Positions 20,446 through 28,168 of a DNA stretch of 64,000 bases are shown here, in pieces (positions within the stretch are counted from its first letter, which is position 1; each line of letters begins with the position of its first letter). The notes under the pieces were generated by a model. The model was not told the origin of the DNA. It saw only the letters and a program-made list of their open reading frames with translations, and did not search any database. The translations under genes were made by a program, and so were the position numbers. Origin of the DNA: Extensimonas vulgaris (GTDB lineage: Bacteria; Pseudomonadota; Gammaproteobacteria; Burkholderiales; Burkholderiaceae_C); NCBI RefSeq assembly GCF_003337425.1, contig NZ_QPJU01000002.1, positions 372,001 through 436,000 of the forward strand, in the 5' to 3' direction.

Positions 20446-20814
20446 ATGGCGCTGGAACAAAAACTGCTAGAGGTTGAGCAGCACCTGCAAGAGGTTTCGA
20501 CAGCTTTGCTTGCGGCCGATGCTCCGCGACTCGAACAGTGCAGCACCACGCTGCGCGACGCGGCCTTGACCTTTGCCCGGGCCATGGCGCAAGTGCCCGA
20601 CCCAACGGCTTTGCCCGCGGCGCTGCGGCGGCGCATCCAGGCCATCGGCAGTCTGCTGGCGATCCAGCGTGAAAACCTCCTGCGCCTGTCTGCCGCCACG
20701 AGCCGGCAGGCCGCCGCTTTGTTGGGCGCGGCAGGCGCCGAAAGCACTTACGAATCCGCGTTGGGCAGCCGCGCCAGCGCCAGCGTGCCGCGCAGGGTGC
20801 GTGCCGCGGGTTGA
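20446..20814 (+). CDS. flgN: FlgN-like flagellar export chaperone
   Basis: FlgN is a cytosolic chaperone for hook-filament junction proteins FlgK and FlgL. The 122-residue protein is almost wholly helical (LEQKLLEVEQHLQEVSTALLAADAPRLEQCSTTLRDAALTF) and ends in a short disordered basic tail. Sequence similarity in this family is weak. The call rests on size, helical pattern and position directly after flgM. Confidence 0.75.
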   Translation: MALEQKLLEVEQHLQEVSTALLAADAPRLEQCSTTLRDAALTFARAMAQVPDPTALPAALRRRIQAIGSLLAIQRENLLRLSAATSRQAAALLGAAGAESTYESALGSRASASVPRRVRAAG

Positions 20815-20849
20815 CCGCTGCGGCGCTCCTGGTCGCATCCGGCGGAACC

Positions 20850-21719
20850 TCAAAACCCGACGCTGCGCCGAAGCGCATGCAGGCGCTCGGCAATCGCGGC
20901 GGTTTCCCGCGCGTTCTGTTCTGTGGTTTTGTCAGGCACATGCGCCAGGTAGGCTTCCAGGTCGGCGATGGCCTGCGCGGGGTCGCCGTGGTCGGCATGC
21001 AACAAGCCGCGATCGCGCCGCTCCTGCCACACCTGCGGCAGCAGAACCACGAGGCGATTTTGTACGGCAAGCAAGCGCTCCCAATCCTGTTGGGCGCGGA
21101 AGATCTCCTTGAGGTTGCGCAGCATGCGCGCCACGATGTCGCGCGGCATCGCGGCTTGCAGATACAGGCCCAGCGGCATGTCGTCTTCGCTGAGCTTGCG
21201 TGCGTATGGATAAGGCTCGAGCCGCTCCAGCAATTCCTCGCGTCCGAGCGACTGCCCCGTGAGCGGATCGATCACCACCTGCCCATTGGGCAGCACGACC
21301 TTCACCATGAAATGACCGGGAAACGCCACACCACGTGCTTGTAGTCCGCTAGCGTGGGCCAATTCCAGCCACAGCACTGCGAGGGACACCGGGATGCCGC
21401 GTCGCGTCGTCAGCACGGTGTGCAAAAAACTGTTTTCGGGATCGTAATAGTTGTTGGCGTTGCCGCCAAAGCCCAATTCGGTAAAGAAGAACTGGTTGAG
21501 CTGGCGCAGCCGCTGCAGCGGCGATGCGTTGGCCGGAATGCGACGTTTGAGCCGTGCTTGCACCTGATCCACCTCGCCCAGCACCTGCTGCAGATCGAGC
21601 TCGGGGTATTCATCTTGCGCGATGCTGGCGGCTGCCTCGAGCAACGGAAAATGTGCATCGCTGTGTACCAGCGCTGCGAAATAGTCGAGCGGGGTCGGAA
21701 GGGAATAGCTGAATGGCAT
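20850..21719 (-). CDS. SirB1-family transglutaminase-like protein
   Basis: This 289-residue cytosolic protein resembles the SirB1/YchA family: a transglutaminase-like N-terminal region and C-terminal TPR-like helices. Visible parts are LRQLNQFFFTELGFGGNANNYYDPENSFLHTVLTTRRGIPVSLAVLW and a PGHFMV block containing the conserved His. The TPR-like unit is LLHADHGDPAQAIADLEAYL. The catalytic Cys normally found before RRGIP is absent here, as in many SirB1 members, so it may be non-enzymatic. It is convergent with flgN and downstream of murJ on the same strand. Confidence 0.85.
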   Translation of the reverse strand: MPFSYSLPTPLDYFAALVHSDAHFPLLEAAASIAQDEYPELDLQQVLGEVDQVQARLKRRIPANASPLQRLRQLNQFFFTELGFGGNANNYYDPENSFLHTVLTTRRGIPVSLAVLWLELAHASGLQARGVAFPGHFMVKVVLPNGQVVIDPLTGQSLGREELLERLEPYPYARKLSEDDMPLGLYLQAAMPRDIVARMLRNLKEIFRAQQDWERLLAVQNRLVVLLPQVWQERRDRGLLHADHGDPAQAIADLEAYLAHVPDKTTEQNARETAAIAERLHALRRSVGF

Positions 21720-21832
21720 GGGTCTCGTGCGCCGCAGTAAACCTCTGCAATCTATACCAAAGACGCCGCCGCCGCTGACGGGCCCTCCACCCCTTTGCGG
21801 GCGTATCCCGTGAAAAGATCGTGCGCAGGCCC

Positions 21833-23398
21833 TCAGCGCCGCAGCATTTGCCGCAGCTGCAGCCCCGCCGCCCACAGTGCGCCGAAATACACCACCACGG
21901 CAGCGCACAAAATCGCGGCCAGCAGTGCGGCACGCCGCATGCCGTCGGCGCGCAGTGCGAGCCAGGAAAAATGTTGCGCGCCCCACAACAACAAGACCGC
22001 CAGCAAGGAGCTCGCGGCGACCACCTGCAGCACGAAACGCCCCCAGCCCGGCTGCGGCCGGTAGCTGCCGCGCCGCAGCAAGCCCATGAGCAGCCACAGC
22101 GCATTCACGAGCGCCCCCAGCCCGATCGACAGCGCCAGCCCCGCATGCGCCAAAAGCGGCACCAGCGCGATGTTGAGCAATTGCGTGATCACCAGCACCA
22201 CCACGGCGATGCGCACCGGCGTGCGGATGTCCTGGCTCGCGTAATAGCCGGGTGCGAGCACCTTGATCGCCACCAGTCCGAGCAGTCCCAGGCCATAGCC
22301 CATGAGCGCACGCGCGATCTGCCCCACGTCACTGTCGTGCAGCGCGCCGTGGTGGAACAGCGTGGCCACGAGCGGCGTGGCAAAGGTCAACAACGCCACT
22401 GCACAGGGCACGGCCAGCAGCACCACGAGGCGCAGCCCCCAATCGAGCATGGCGGAGTAGCGCTGCGCGTCGGCGGCCGCGCGCGCCGCGGCGAGTTGCG
22501 GCGTCAGCACCACCCCCAACGCCACGCCCAGCAGCGCCGTGGGGAATTCCATCAAACGGTCGGCATAAAACAGCCAGGTGACGCTGCCCGGGGCTAGGTA
22601 AGAGGCGATCTGCGTGTTGATCATCAGCGACACCTGCGCGACCCCGACGCCGAGCAGGGCCGGCGCCATCAGCTTGAGGATGCGTCGCACGCCAGGGTGC
22701 ATCCAGGCCGCGCGGATTTCGCTCCAGCGCAGGCCGATGCGCGGCATCAGCCCCATGCGCAAAAGCACAGGCAGCTGCACCCCCAGTTGCAAAATGCCGC
22801 CCAACATGACGCCGCCGGCCATGGCGTAAATCGGCTCGATGCCGCGCGCCGCGAGCTGCGGCGCACCGAGCAAGGCCGCGGCGATCATGGAGAGATTCAA
22901 CAGCACCGGCGTCGCCGCCGGCAGCGCAAAATGTTTCCAGGTGTTGAGCACCCCAGAGGCCAGTGCGACCAGCGACATGCAGCCGATATAGGGAAACATC
23001 CAGCGCGTCATCGCCACGGCTGCGTCGAACCCCGCAGGGCTTTGGCGCAGACCGCTCGCGAGCGCCCACACGAGCACGGGCGCGCCGAGCACGCCCAGCG
23101 CGCAGGTCAGCACGAGCACCCAGGTGAGCACCGTGGCCACGCTGGCGATCAGCGCGCGTGTGGCATCGGCGCCGCGCTGCTCCTTGGTGGCCGCGAGCAC
23201 GGGCACGAAAGCCTGGCTGAACGCCCCTTCGGCAAACAATCGCCGAAACAGGTTGGGGATGCGAAAGGCGACGTTGAATGCATCGGTCAGCACATTCGCA
23301 CCAAACATCGATGCCATCAGTAGATCGCGCACCAGGCCCGTGATGCGCGAGGCCAGGGTCAGCAAAGAAACGGTGGAGGCGGCTTTGAAGAGTGACAC
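21833..23398 (-). CDS. murJ: Lipid II flippase MurJ (MviN)
   Basis: MurJ flips lipid II across the inner membrane for peptidoglycan synthesis. The 521-residue polytopic protein has about 14 hydrophobic segments. Its N-terminus [24 protein letters not shown] and the family block [27 protein letters not shown] are unmistakable. The start is called as GTG at 23398, because family alignments begin with (M)SLFKAAS; the open frame continues upstream without family similarity. It is divergent from rpsT, as in many proteobacteria. Confidence 0.95.
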   Translation of the reverse strand: MSLFKAASTVSLLTLASRITGLVRDLLMASMFGANVLTDAFNVAFRIPNLFRRLFAEGAFSQAFVPVLAATKEQRGADATRALIASVATVLTWVLVLTCALGVLGAPVLVWALASGLRQSPAGFDAAVAMTRWMFPYIGCMSLVALASGVLNTWKHFALPAATPVLLNLSMIAAALLGAPQLAARGIEPIYAMAGGVMLGGILQLGVQLPVLLRMGLMPRIGLRWSEIRAAWMHPGVRRILKLMAPALLGVGVAQVSLMINTQIASYLAPGSVTWLFYADRLMEFPTALLGVALGVVLTPQLAAARAAADAQRYSAMLDWGLRLVVLLAVPCAVALLTFATPLVATLFHHGALHDSDVGQIARALMGYGLGLLGLVAIKVLAPGYYASQDIRTPVRIAVVVLVITQLLNIALVPLLAHAGLALSIGLGALVNALWLLMGLLRRGSYRPQPGWGRFVLQVVAASSLLAVLLLWGAQHFSWLALRADGMRRAALLAAILCAAVVVYFGALWAAGLQLRQMLRR

Positions 23399-23466
23399 CG
23401 GCGAGAGTGTATGCGCAGCGCTTGCGGGATGGTATGTCTGGGTGTATACGGAAAAGGCCGAGCGGC

Positions 23467-23472
23467 TATAAT
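23467..23472 (+). promoter_or_regulatory. -10 box of rpsT promoter
   Basis: A perfect TATAAT lies about 50 bases before rpsT. The -35 region is not clear. Confidence 0.6.
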
Positions 23473-23521
23473 TTGCGGTTTTGCTGGCATCACCCACAGA
23501 CATACTGAAGGAATTCGATCC

Positions 23522-23818
23522 ATGGCATCCAAGCCCCAGAAGAAGAACCCGCGCCTGGCGTCGGGCCGCAAACGCGCCCGCCAGGACGTCAAGCTCAACG
23601 CCGCGAACAGCTCGCTGCGCTCCAAATACCGCACCGCCGTGAAGAACGTCGAAAAAGCCGTTCTCGCCGGTGACAAGACCAAAGCCACCGCGCTGTTTGC
23701 CAAAATGCAATCGGTGGTCGATTCAATTGCCGACAAAGGCATCTTCCACAAGAACAAGGCCGCGCGCGACAAGAGCCGCCTTGCCGCCAAAGTCAAGGCG
23801 TTGGTGCTTTCGGCCTGA
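23522..23818 (+). CDS. rpsT: Small ribosomal subunit protein bS20
   Basis: bS20 is a primary 16S rRNA-binding protein of the 30S subunit. The 98-residue highly basic protein starts [20 protein letters not shown] and shows [11 protein letters not shown] and [16 protein letters not shown], exactly the S20 pattern. A TATAAT lies upstream and a strong terminator downstream, so it is a single-gene unit, divergent from murJ. Confidence 0.97.
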   Translation: MASKPQKKNPRLASGRKRARQDVKLNAANSSLRSKYRTAVKNVEKAVLAGDKTKATALFAKMQSVVDSIADKGIFHKNKAARDKSRLAAKVKALVLSA

Positions 23819-23905
23819 AGTCACCCGCTTTTCGCACTCTCTTTTCTCTCCGCCCGAGCGGCCCGTGCCGCTTGCCGTTTGTAAAAGGTGCGCTGCCAGC
23901 AAAGC

Positions 23906-23933
23906 AAAAAAGCCGTCGCAAGACGGCTTTTTT
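23906..23933 (+). terminator. Rho-independent terminator of rpsT
   Basis: AAAAAAGCCGTC-GCAA-GACGGCTTTTTT is a perfect stem with a GCAA tetraloop and T tract. It is symmetrical and could stop transcription from both sides. The 452-base gap between rpsT and the next gene contains this and the miniature element copy 2, and no gene that I can see. Confidence 0.9.
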
Positions 23934-24028
23934 GTTGGCGCTTGCGATCCGGGCCGACAGTGAGGACGCGCGAGCACGCCGCTCCGACCGCACGCGCGGG
24001 CATCGGATAGCATCCAAAGCCGGCCTAG

Positions 24029-24189
24029 CAGCCTGTCGGACTTTGGGCGTCGAAAGCGAGAAGGTGCCCCAGCGAGTCCAGTTTTTGCCGGATTCGCCGC
24101 CCCATAGCGGGACTATGGGGCAAGAAGACGGTAAAAAATGGGCCGCTGCGGCGCATTCGCAGCCGACGATTCCAAAGTCCGACAGGCTG
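24029..24189. mobile_element. 161-bp inverted-repeat miniature element, copy 2
   Basis: Same length and ends as the copy at 10857-11017, with three substitutions in 161 bases. CTAG flanks it on both sides (24025-24028 and 24190-24193), as expected for a 4-bp target duplication or a palindromic CTAG target. No open frame within it resembles a transposase. Confidence 0.88.
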
Positions 24190-24270
24190 CTAGATGGGCG
24201 TGTTGCAGTCTTTGCAGCGCTCCCCTCGGCCGGCGTGAATCTTTTTCCGACGACTTCAGGAGAATTCCCC

Positions 24271-25257
24271 ATGCCTTTTCAAACGCGCATCACCGACATG
24301 CTCGGCATCGAGCACCCCATCGTGCAAGGCGGTATGCAAAACGTCGGCGTGGCCGAGCTCGCCTCGGCGGTGTCCAACGCCGGCGGGCTCGGCATTTTGA
24401 CCGCGCTGACGCAGCCCACGCCGCAGGCGCTGCGCGAGGAGATCGCGCGCTGCCGCAGCATGACGGACAAGCCCTTCGGCGTGAACCTCACGGTGTTCCC
24501 GACGATCAACCCGCCCGACTACAAGGCCTACGTGCAGGCCATCCTCGACGGCGGCGTGCGCATCGTCGAAACTGCAGGCACGCAGGCGGTGCGCGAAATC
24601 TGGGAGATGCTCAAGCCGCACGGCGTGCGCATCATCCACAAGTGCACGGCGGTGCGCCACGCGCTGTCGGCCGAAAAAGCAGGCTGCGACATCATCTCGA
24701 TCGACGGCTTCGAATGCGCGGGCCACCCGGGCGAGGACGATGTGCCGGGCCTGATCCTGATCCCTTGCGCGGCCGACAAGGTGAAGATCCCGCTGCTCGC
24801 CTCGGGCGGCTTTGCCGATGGCCGCGGGCTCGTCGCGGCGCTCGCGCTGGGCGCCGAGGGCGTCAACATGGGCACGCGCTTTTGCGCCACGCAAGAGGCC
24901 AAAATCCACCCGCGCGTCAAGCAGGCCTACCTCGAAAACGACGAGCGCGGCAGCCTGCTCATTTTTCGCAGCCTCAAGAACACCGCCCGCGTGGGCCGCA
25001 GCCCTGTCTCCGAAGAGGTGGCGCGGCGCCTGAGCGAGCCCGGCGCAAAGTTCGAGGACGTGCGCGAGCTCGTCTCGGGCAAGGCGGGCAAGGAGCTACT
25101 CGAGACCGGCGATCTCTCCAAGGGCGTGTTCTGGGCCGGCATGGTGCAAGGGCTGATCCACGACATTCCGACCTGCGCGGAGCTCATCAGCCGCATCGTC
25201 CGCGAAGCCGAGGAGATCATAGACCGGCGCTTGGCCGGCTTTCGCCGCAAGGGGTGA
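24271..25257 (+). CDS. NAD(P)H-dependent flavin oxidoreductase, nitronate monooxygenase family
   Basis: This FMN-dependent TIM-barrel enzyme resembles nitronate monooxygenase (formerly 2-nitropropane dioxygenase) and FabK-like reductases. The 328-residue protein starts MPFQTRITDMLGIEHPIVQG. It has the FMN-site stretches GGMQNVGVAELASAVSNAGGLG, ISIDGFECAGHPGEDD and LLASGGFADGRG followed by GAEGVNMGTRF. The substrate cannot be told from sequence. CAGGAG precedes the ATG. The copy 2 miniature element sits 80 bases upstream. Confidence 0.88.
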   Translation: MPFQTRITDMLGIEHPIVQGGMQNVGVAELASAVSNAGGLGILTALTQPTPQALREEIARCRSMTDKPFGVNLTVFPTINPPDYKAYVQAILDGGVRIVETAGTQAVREIWEMLKPHGVRIIHKCTAVRHALSAEKAGCDIISIDGFECAGHPGEDDVPGLILIPCAADKVKIPLLASGGFADGRGLVAALALGAEGVNMGTRFCATQEAKIHPRVKQAYLENDERGSLLIFRSLKNTARVGRSPVSEEVARRLSEPGAKFEDVRELVSGKAGKELLETGDLSKGVFWAGMVQGLIHDIPTCAELISRIVREAEEIIDRRLAGFRRKG

Positions 25258-25258
25258 G

Positions 25259-25852
25259 TTAAGCCGCAGCCAGCAATTGCCGCACGGCCGCGATGTCGCC
25301 GCGCGGCGTGCGCCCTTGCGCGTCGGGGCGCAGGGCGCCGCGCAGGTCGTCGAGGTCGTAGATCAAGAGGTGCACACCGATCGCCTCGCCCAGCTCGGGT
25401 GCGAGGCTGGAGATGCTCAGCGCCTCGACGGGCGCGCCGTGCAGGCCCGGCACGGTGCGCGGTTCGTACTCCACGTTGTGGTTGATGAGGGCGATCTCGG
25501 CGGACTTGGGATCGTCGCAAAACAGTTGCAGGTAAATGTCGGAAAGCCGCGTGGCCGTGCCATGCCAGACCGCGCCGCCGAGGTGAGGGCGGAACTCCGC
25601 GAGGCGCTCCATCCAGGCGAGCGCAAGCCGGCGCAGCGCGCGCAGCTCGCGCGGCTGGGTGTCGGCGCAAAAGAGCGCGAGGTGCTCGCGCACGGCGGCT
25701 TCCACCAGCGTGTTGTCGGGCAGCGGCGTGCGCGCCGGCAGGCCCAGCACCCGCAGCGCGCGGCGCTTGGCTGGGCCCCATTCGAGCCCTTCTTCCACGG
25801 CCAGGCGGGCCGCGGTGCTGGCGATTTCGGCGCTCAAGGAGGTGGCAGGCAT
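25259..25852 (-). CDS. Conserved protein of unknown function next to mpl
   Basis: I do not recognise a named family. The 197-residue soluble protein has no signal peptide. It has a helical N-terminal half (EIASTAARLAVEEGLEWGPAKRRALRVLG), a middle region GGAVWHGTATRLSDIYLQLFCDDPKSAEIALINHNVEYEPR, and a C-terminal LLIYDLDDLRGALRPDAQGRTPRGD. The middle block is faintly reminiscent of nucleotidyltransferase-like proteins, but I see no clear GSxxxGxxxxxSDID signature. It is convergent with the flavin oxidoreductase and divergent from mpl. Confidence 0.7.
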   Translation of the reverse strand: MPATSLSAEIASTAARLAVEEGLEWGPAKRRALRVLGLPARTPLPDNTLVEAAVREHLALFCADTQPRELRALRRLALAWMERLAEFRPHLGGAVWHGTATRLSDIYLQLFCDDPKSAEIALINHNVEYEPRTVPGLHGAPVEALSISSLAPELGEAIGVHLLIYDLDDLRGALRPDAQGRTPRGDIAAVRQLLAAA

Positions 25853-25956
25853 GGCAGTGGGGCAGAGGGTTTGCAGCCTGCATTGTGGCGCGAACCCGCA
25901 GCCCTGCGCCATGCCGCAGCCCGCGGCCCCGTGCAGGCCCCGCAAAAACTCCTTTT

Positions 25957-26010
25957 TTCATAGCTGCTTGCGCTTGATGTATCTGCGCAAAATGCCATTT
26001 TTGCTCCAAG
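25957..26010 (+). repeat. Dispersed ~55-bp repeat upstream of mpl
   Basis: CATAGCTGCTTGCGCTTG, then AATGCCATTTTTGCTCCAAG, matches the family. It ends just before TACAAT (26013-26018) and the mpl start, so the repeat forms most of the region where the mpl promoter should be. Confidence 0.75.
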
Positions 26011-26026
26011 ATTACAATGCCCCGCC

Positions 26027-27436
26027 ATGCATATCCACATTCTGGGCATTTGCGGCACTTTCATGGGCGGTGTCGCGGCGCTGGCGCGCGAGGCCGGGCA
26101 CAAGGTCACGGGCTGCGACGCGGGCGTCTATCCGCCCATGAGCGAGCAGCTGCGCGCGCTGGGCATCGAGCTGATCGAAGGCTTTGGCGCCGACCAGCTC
26201 GCGCTCGCGCCCGACATGTTCGTGGTCGGCAACGTGGTGAGCCGCGCGCGGCTGACCGATGGTGCGCCCAAGTTTCCCTTGATGGAAGCCATCCTCGACG
26301 CGGGCCTGCCCTACACCAGCGGCCCGCAGTGGCTGGCCGAGCACGTGCTGCAAGGCCGCCACGTGCTGGCCGTCGCGGGCACGCACGGCAAGACCACCAC
26401 GACCTCCATGCTCGCGTGGATTTTGGAGAGCGCCGGGATCACGCCAGGCTTTCTGGTGGGCGGTGTGCCGCTGAATTTCGGCATTTCGGCGCGGCTTGGC
26501 GCGCAGGCGCCGGGGCAGCCGCGGCCGCTGTTCGTGATCGAGGCCGACGAATACGACACGGCCTTTTTCGACAAGCGCAGCAAATTCGTGCACTACCGCC
26601 CGCGCACGGCGGTGCTCAACAACCTCGAATTCGACCACGCCGACATCTTCGACGACCTGGCCGCGATCGAGCGCCAGTTCCACCACCTGCTGCGCACCGT
26701 GCCGGCCGCCGGGCGCGTGGTGGTCAACGGCCTCGAGGAGAGCCTTGCGCGCGTGCTGCACCAGGGCTGCTGGAGCGAGGTGCGCAGCTTTGGCGCCGCG
26801 GTGAGCGATTTTTGCGCCGCGGGCGAGCCGCAGGCTTTCGACGTGCTCGTGCAGGGCCAGCCGCAGGGGCGCGTGGTCTGGTCGCTTACGGGCGTGCACA
26901 ACCAGCTCAACGCGCTCGCGGCCATTGCGGCGGCGCAGCACGTGGGCGTGCCGGTGGCGCAAGCGGCGCAGGCGCTCGCGGGCTTTCAGAACGTGCGGCG
27001 CCGCATGGAGCTGCGCGGGCGCGTGGCGCTGCCGGGCGGCGAGGTCACGGTGTACGACGACTTTGCGCACCACCCCACGGCGATACGCACCACGCTCGAC
27101 GGCCTGCGCCGCCAGCTCGCTGCAGGCCAGCCCACGCGCATCCTGGCCGTGTTCGAGCCGCGCAGCAACACCATGAAGCTCGGCACCATGAAGGCGCAGC
27201 TGCCCTGGGCCCTGGAGCCGGCCGACCTGGCCTTTTGCCACACCGGGGGCCTGGACTGGGACGCGCGCGAGGCGCTCGCGCCGCTGGGCGCACGCGCGCA
27301 GACCGCGCCCGACATCGCCACGCTGGTGCGCCAGGTCGTGCAGGCCGCGCAGCCGGGCGACCACATCGTTTGCATGAGCAACGGCGGCTTTGGCGGCGTG
27401 CACGCGAAGCTGCTCGAAGAGCTCTCTAAACGATAG
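26027..27436 (+). CDS. mpl: UDP-N-acetylmuramate:L-alanyl-gamma-D-glutamyl-meso-diaminopimelate ligase
   Basis: This cytosolic peptidoglycan-recycling ligase attaches recovered tripeptide to UDP-MurNAc. The 469-residue Mur-ligase family protein starts MHIHILGICGTFMGGVAALA. It has the P-loop AGTHGKTTTTSMLAW near residues 117-131, then VIEADEYDTAFFDKRSKFVHY and VYDDFAHHPTAIRTTLDGL, which are Mpl-specific. The stop codon TAG comes from the adjacent dispersed repeat, so the extreme C-terminus may have been altered. Confidence 0.95.
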   Translation: MHIHILGICGTFMGGVAALAREAGHKVTGCDAGVYPPMSEQLRALGIELIEGFGADQLALAPDMFVVGNVVSRARLTDGAPKFPLMEAILDAGLPYTSGPQWLAEHVLQGRHVLAVAGTHGKTTTTSMLAWILESAGITPGFLVGGVPLNFGISARLGAQAPGQPRPLFVIEADEYDTAFFDKRSKFVHYRPRTAVLNNLEFDHADIFDDLAAIERQFHHLLRTVPAAGRVVVNGLEESLARVLHQGCWSEVRSFGAAVSDFCAAGEPQAFDVLVQGQPQGRVVWSLTGVHNQLNALAAIAAAQHVGVPVAQAAQALAGFQNVRRRMELRGRVALPGGEVTVYDDFAHHPTAIRTTLDGLRRQLAAGQPTRILAVFEPRSNTMKLGTMKAQLPWALEPADLAFCHTGGLDWDAREALAPLGARAQTAPDIATLVRQVVQAAQPGDHIVCMSNGGFGGVHAKLLEELSKR

Positions 27437-27482
27437 CTGCTTGCGATTGCTCCGATTAGGTTAGAGGCACTTTTTATCTAAT
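27431..27482 (+). repeat. Dispersed ~55-bp repeat at the end of mpl
   Basis: GATAGCTGCTTGCGATTG, then TTAGAGGCACTTTTTATCTAA. The TAG within its first bases is the stop codon of mpl. Confidence 0.75.
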
Positions 27483-27498
27483 ATCCCCGGCGCGTGGC

Positions 27499-28137
27499 TC
27501 AAGTACCGCCCACGAACGGGTTGCTGCGCCGCTCTCGCCCAAAAGTGCTCTCGGGCCCGTGGCCGGGGATGAATACCGTCTGGTCGCCCATGGGCCACAG
27601 GCGCTGGACGATGCTGTCGATCAGCTGTTGATGGTTGCCGCCCGGAAAGTCGGTGCGCCCAATGCTGCCCGCGAACAGCACGTCGCCGACGAAGGCGCGG
27701 TCGATCTGCGGCGCGTGGAACACCACGTGGCCGGGCGTGTGGCCCGGCGTGTGGCGCACCTGCAGCGTCTCCTGGCCGACCTGCACGCTGTCGCCGTCGT
27801 ACAGCCAGCGCGTGGGCGTGAACGGCACGGCGGGCGCAAAGCCGAAGGCCGCGCTTTGCTGCGCCAGGCCGTCGATCCAGAACTGGTCGCCCGGGTGTGG
27901 GCCGACGATGGGGATGCCCAGGCGCTGCGCGAGCTCACCCGCGCCGCCGGCGTGGTCTATGTGCGCGTGCGTGAGCCAGATCTGCGTGGGCTTGACGCCC
28001 AGGCGCCGGGCTTCGGCGAGCAATCGATCGATGTCACCACCGGGGTCGATGAAGGCGGCCTCGTGCGTGGCGTCGCACCAGACGATGGAGCAGTTCTGCT
28101 GAAAAGGCGTCACGGGGATGGTGCGGTACTGGAGCAT
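27499..28137 (-). CDS. MBL-fold metallo-hydrolase, glyoxalase II-like
   Basis: This 212-residue cytosolic metallo-beta-lactamase-fold protein resembles hydroxyacylglutathione-hydrolase-like enzymes (YcbL group). Metal ligands are visible in LTHAHIDHAGGAGELA (HxHxDH), HTPGHTPGHVVFH, and the later FVGDVLFAGSIGRTDFPGG and FIPGHGPESTFGRE. The substrate is unproven. It is convergent with mpl and followed on the same strand by nothing closer than the repeat. Confidence 0.88.
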   Translation of the reverse strand: MLQYRTIPVTPFQQNCSIVWCDATHEAAFIDPGGDIDRLLAEARRLGVKPTQIWLTHAHIDHAGGAGELAQRLGIPIVGPHPGDQFWIDGLAQQSAAFGFAPAVPFTPTRWLYDGDSVQVGQETLQVRHTPGHTPGHVVFHAPQIDRAFVGDVLFAGSIGRTDFPGGNHQQLIDSIVQRLWPMGDQTVFIPGHGPESTFGRERRSNPFVGGT

Positions 28138-28168
28138 GGCGGGTTCCGTAGCGGAGGAAGTAGAGGGG

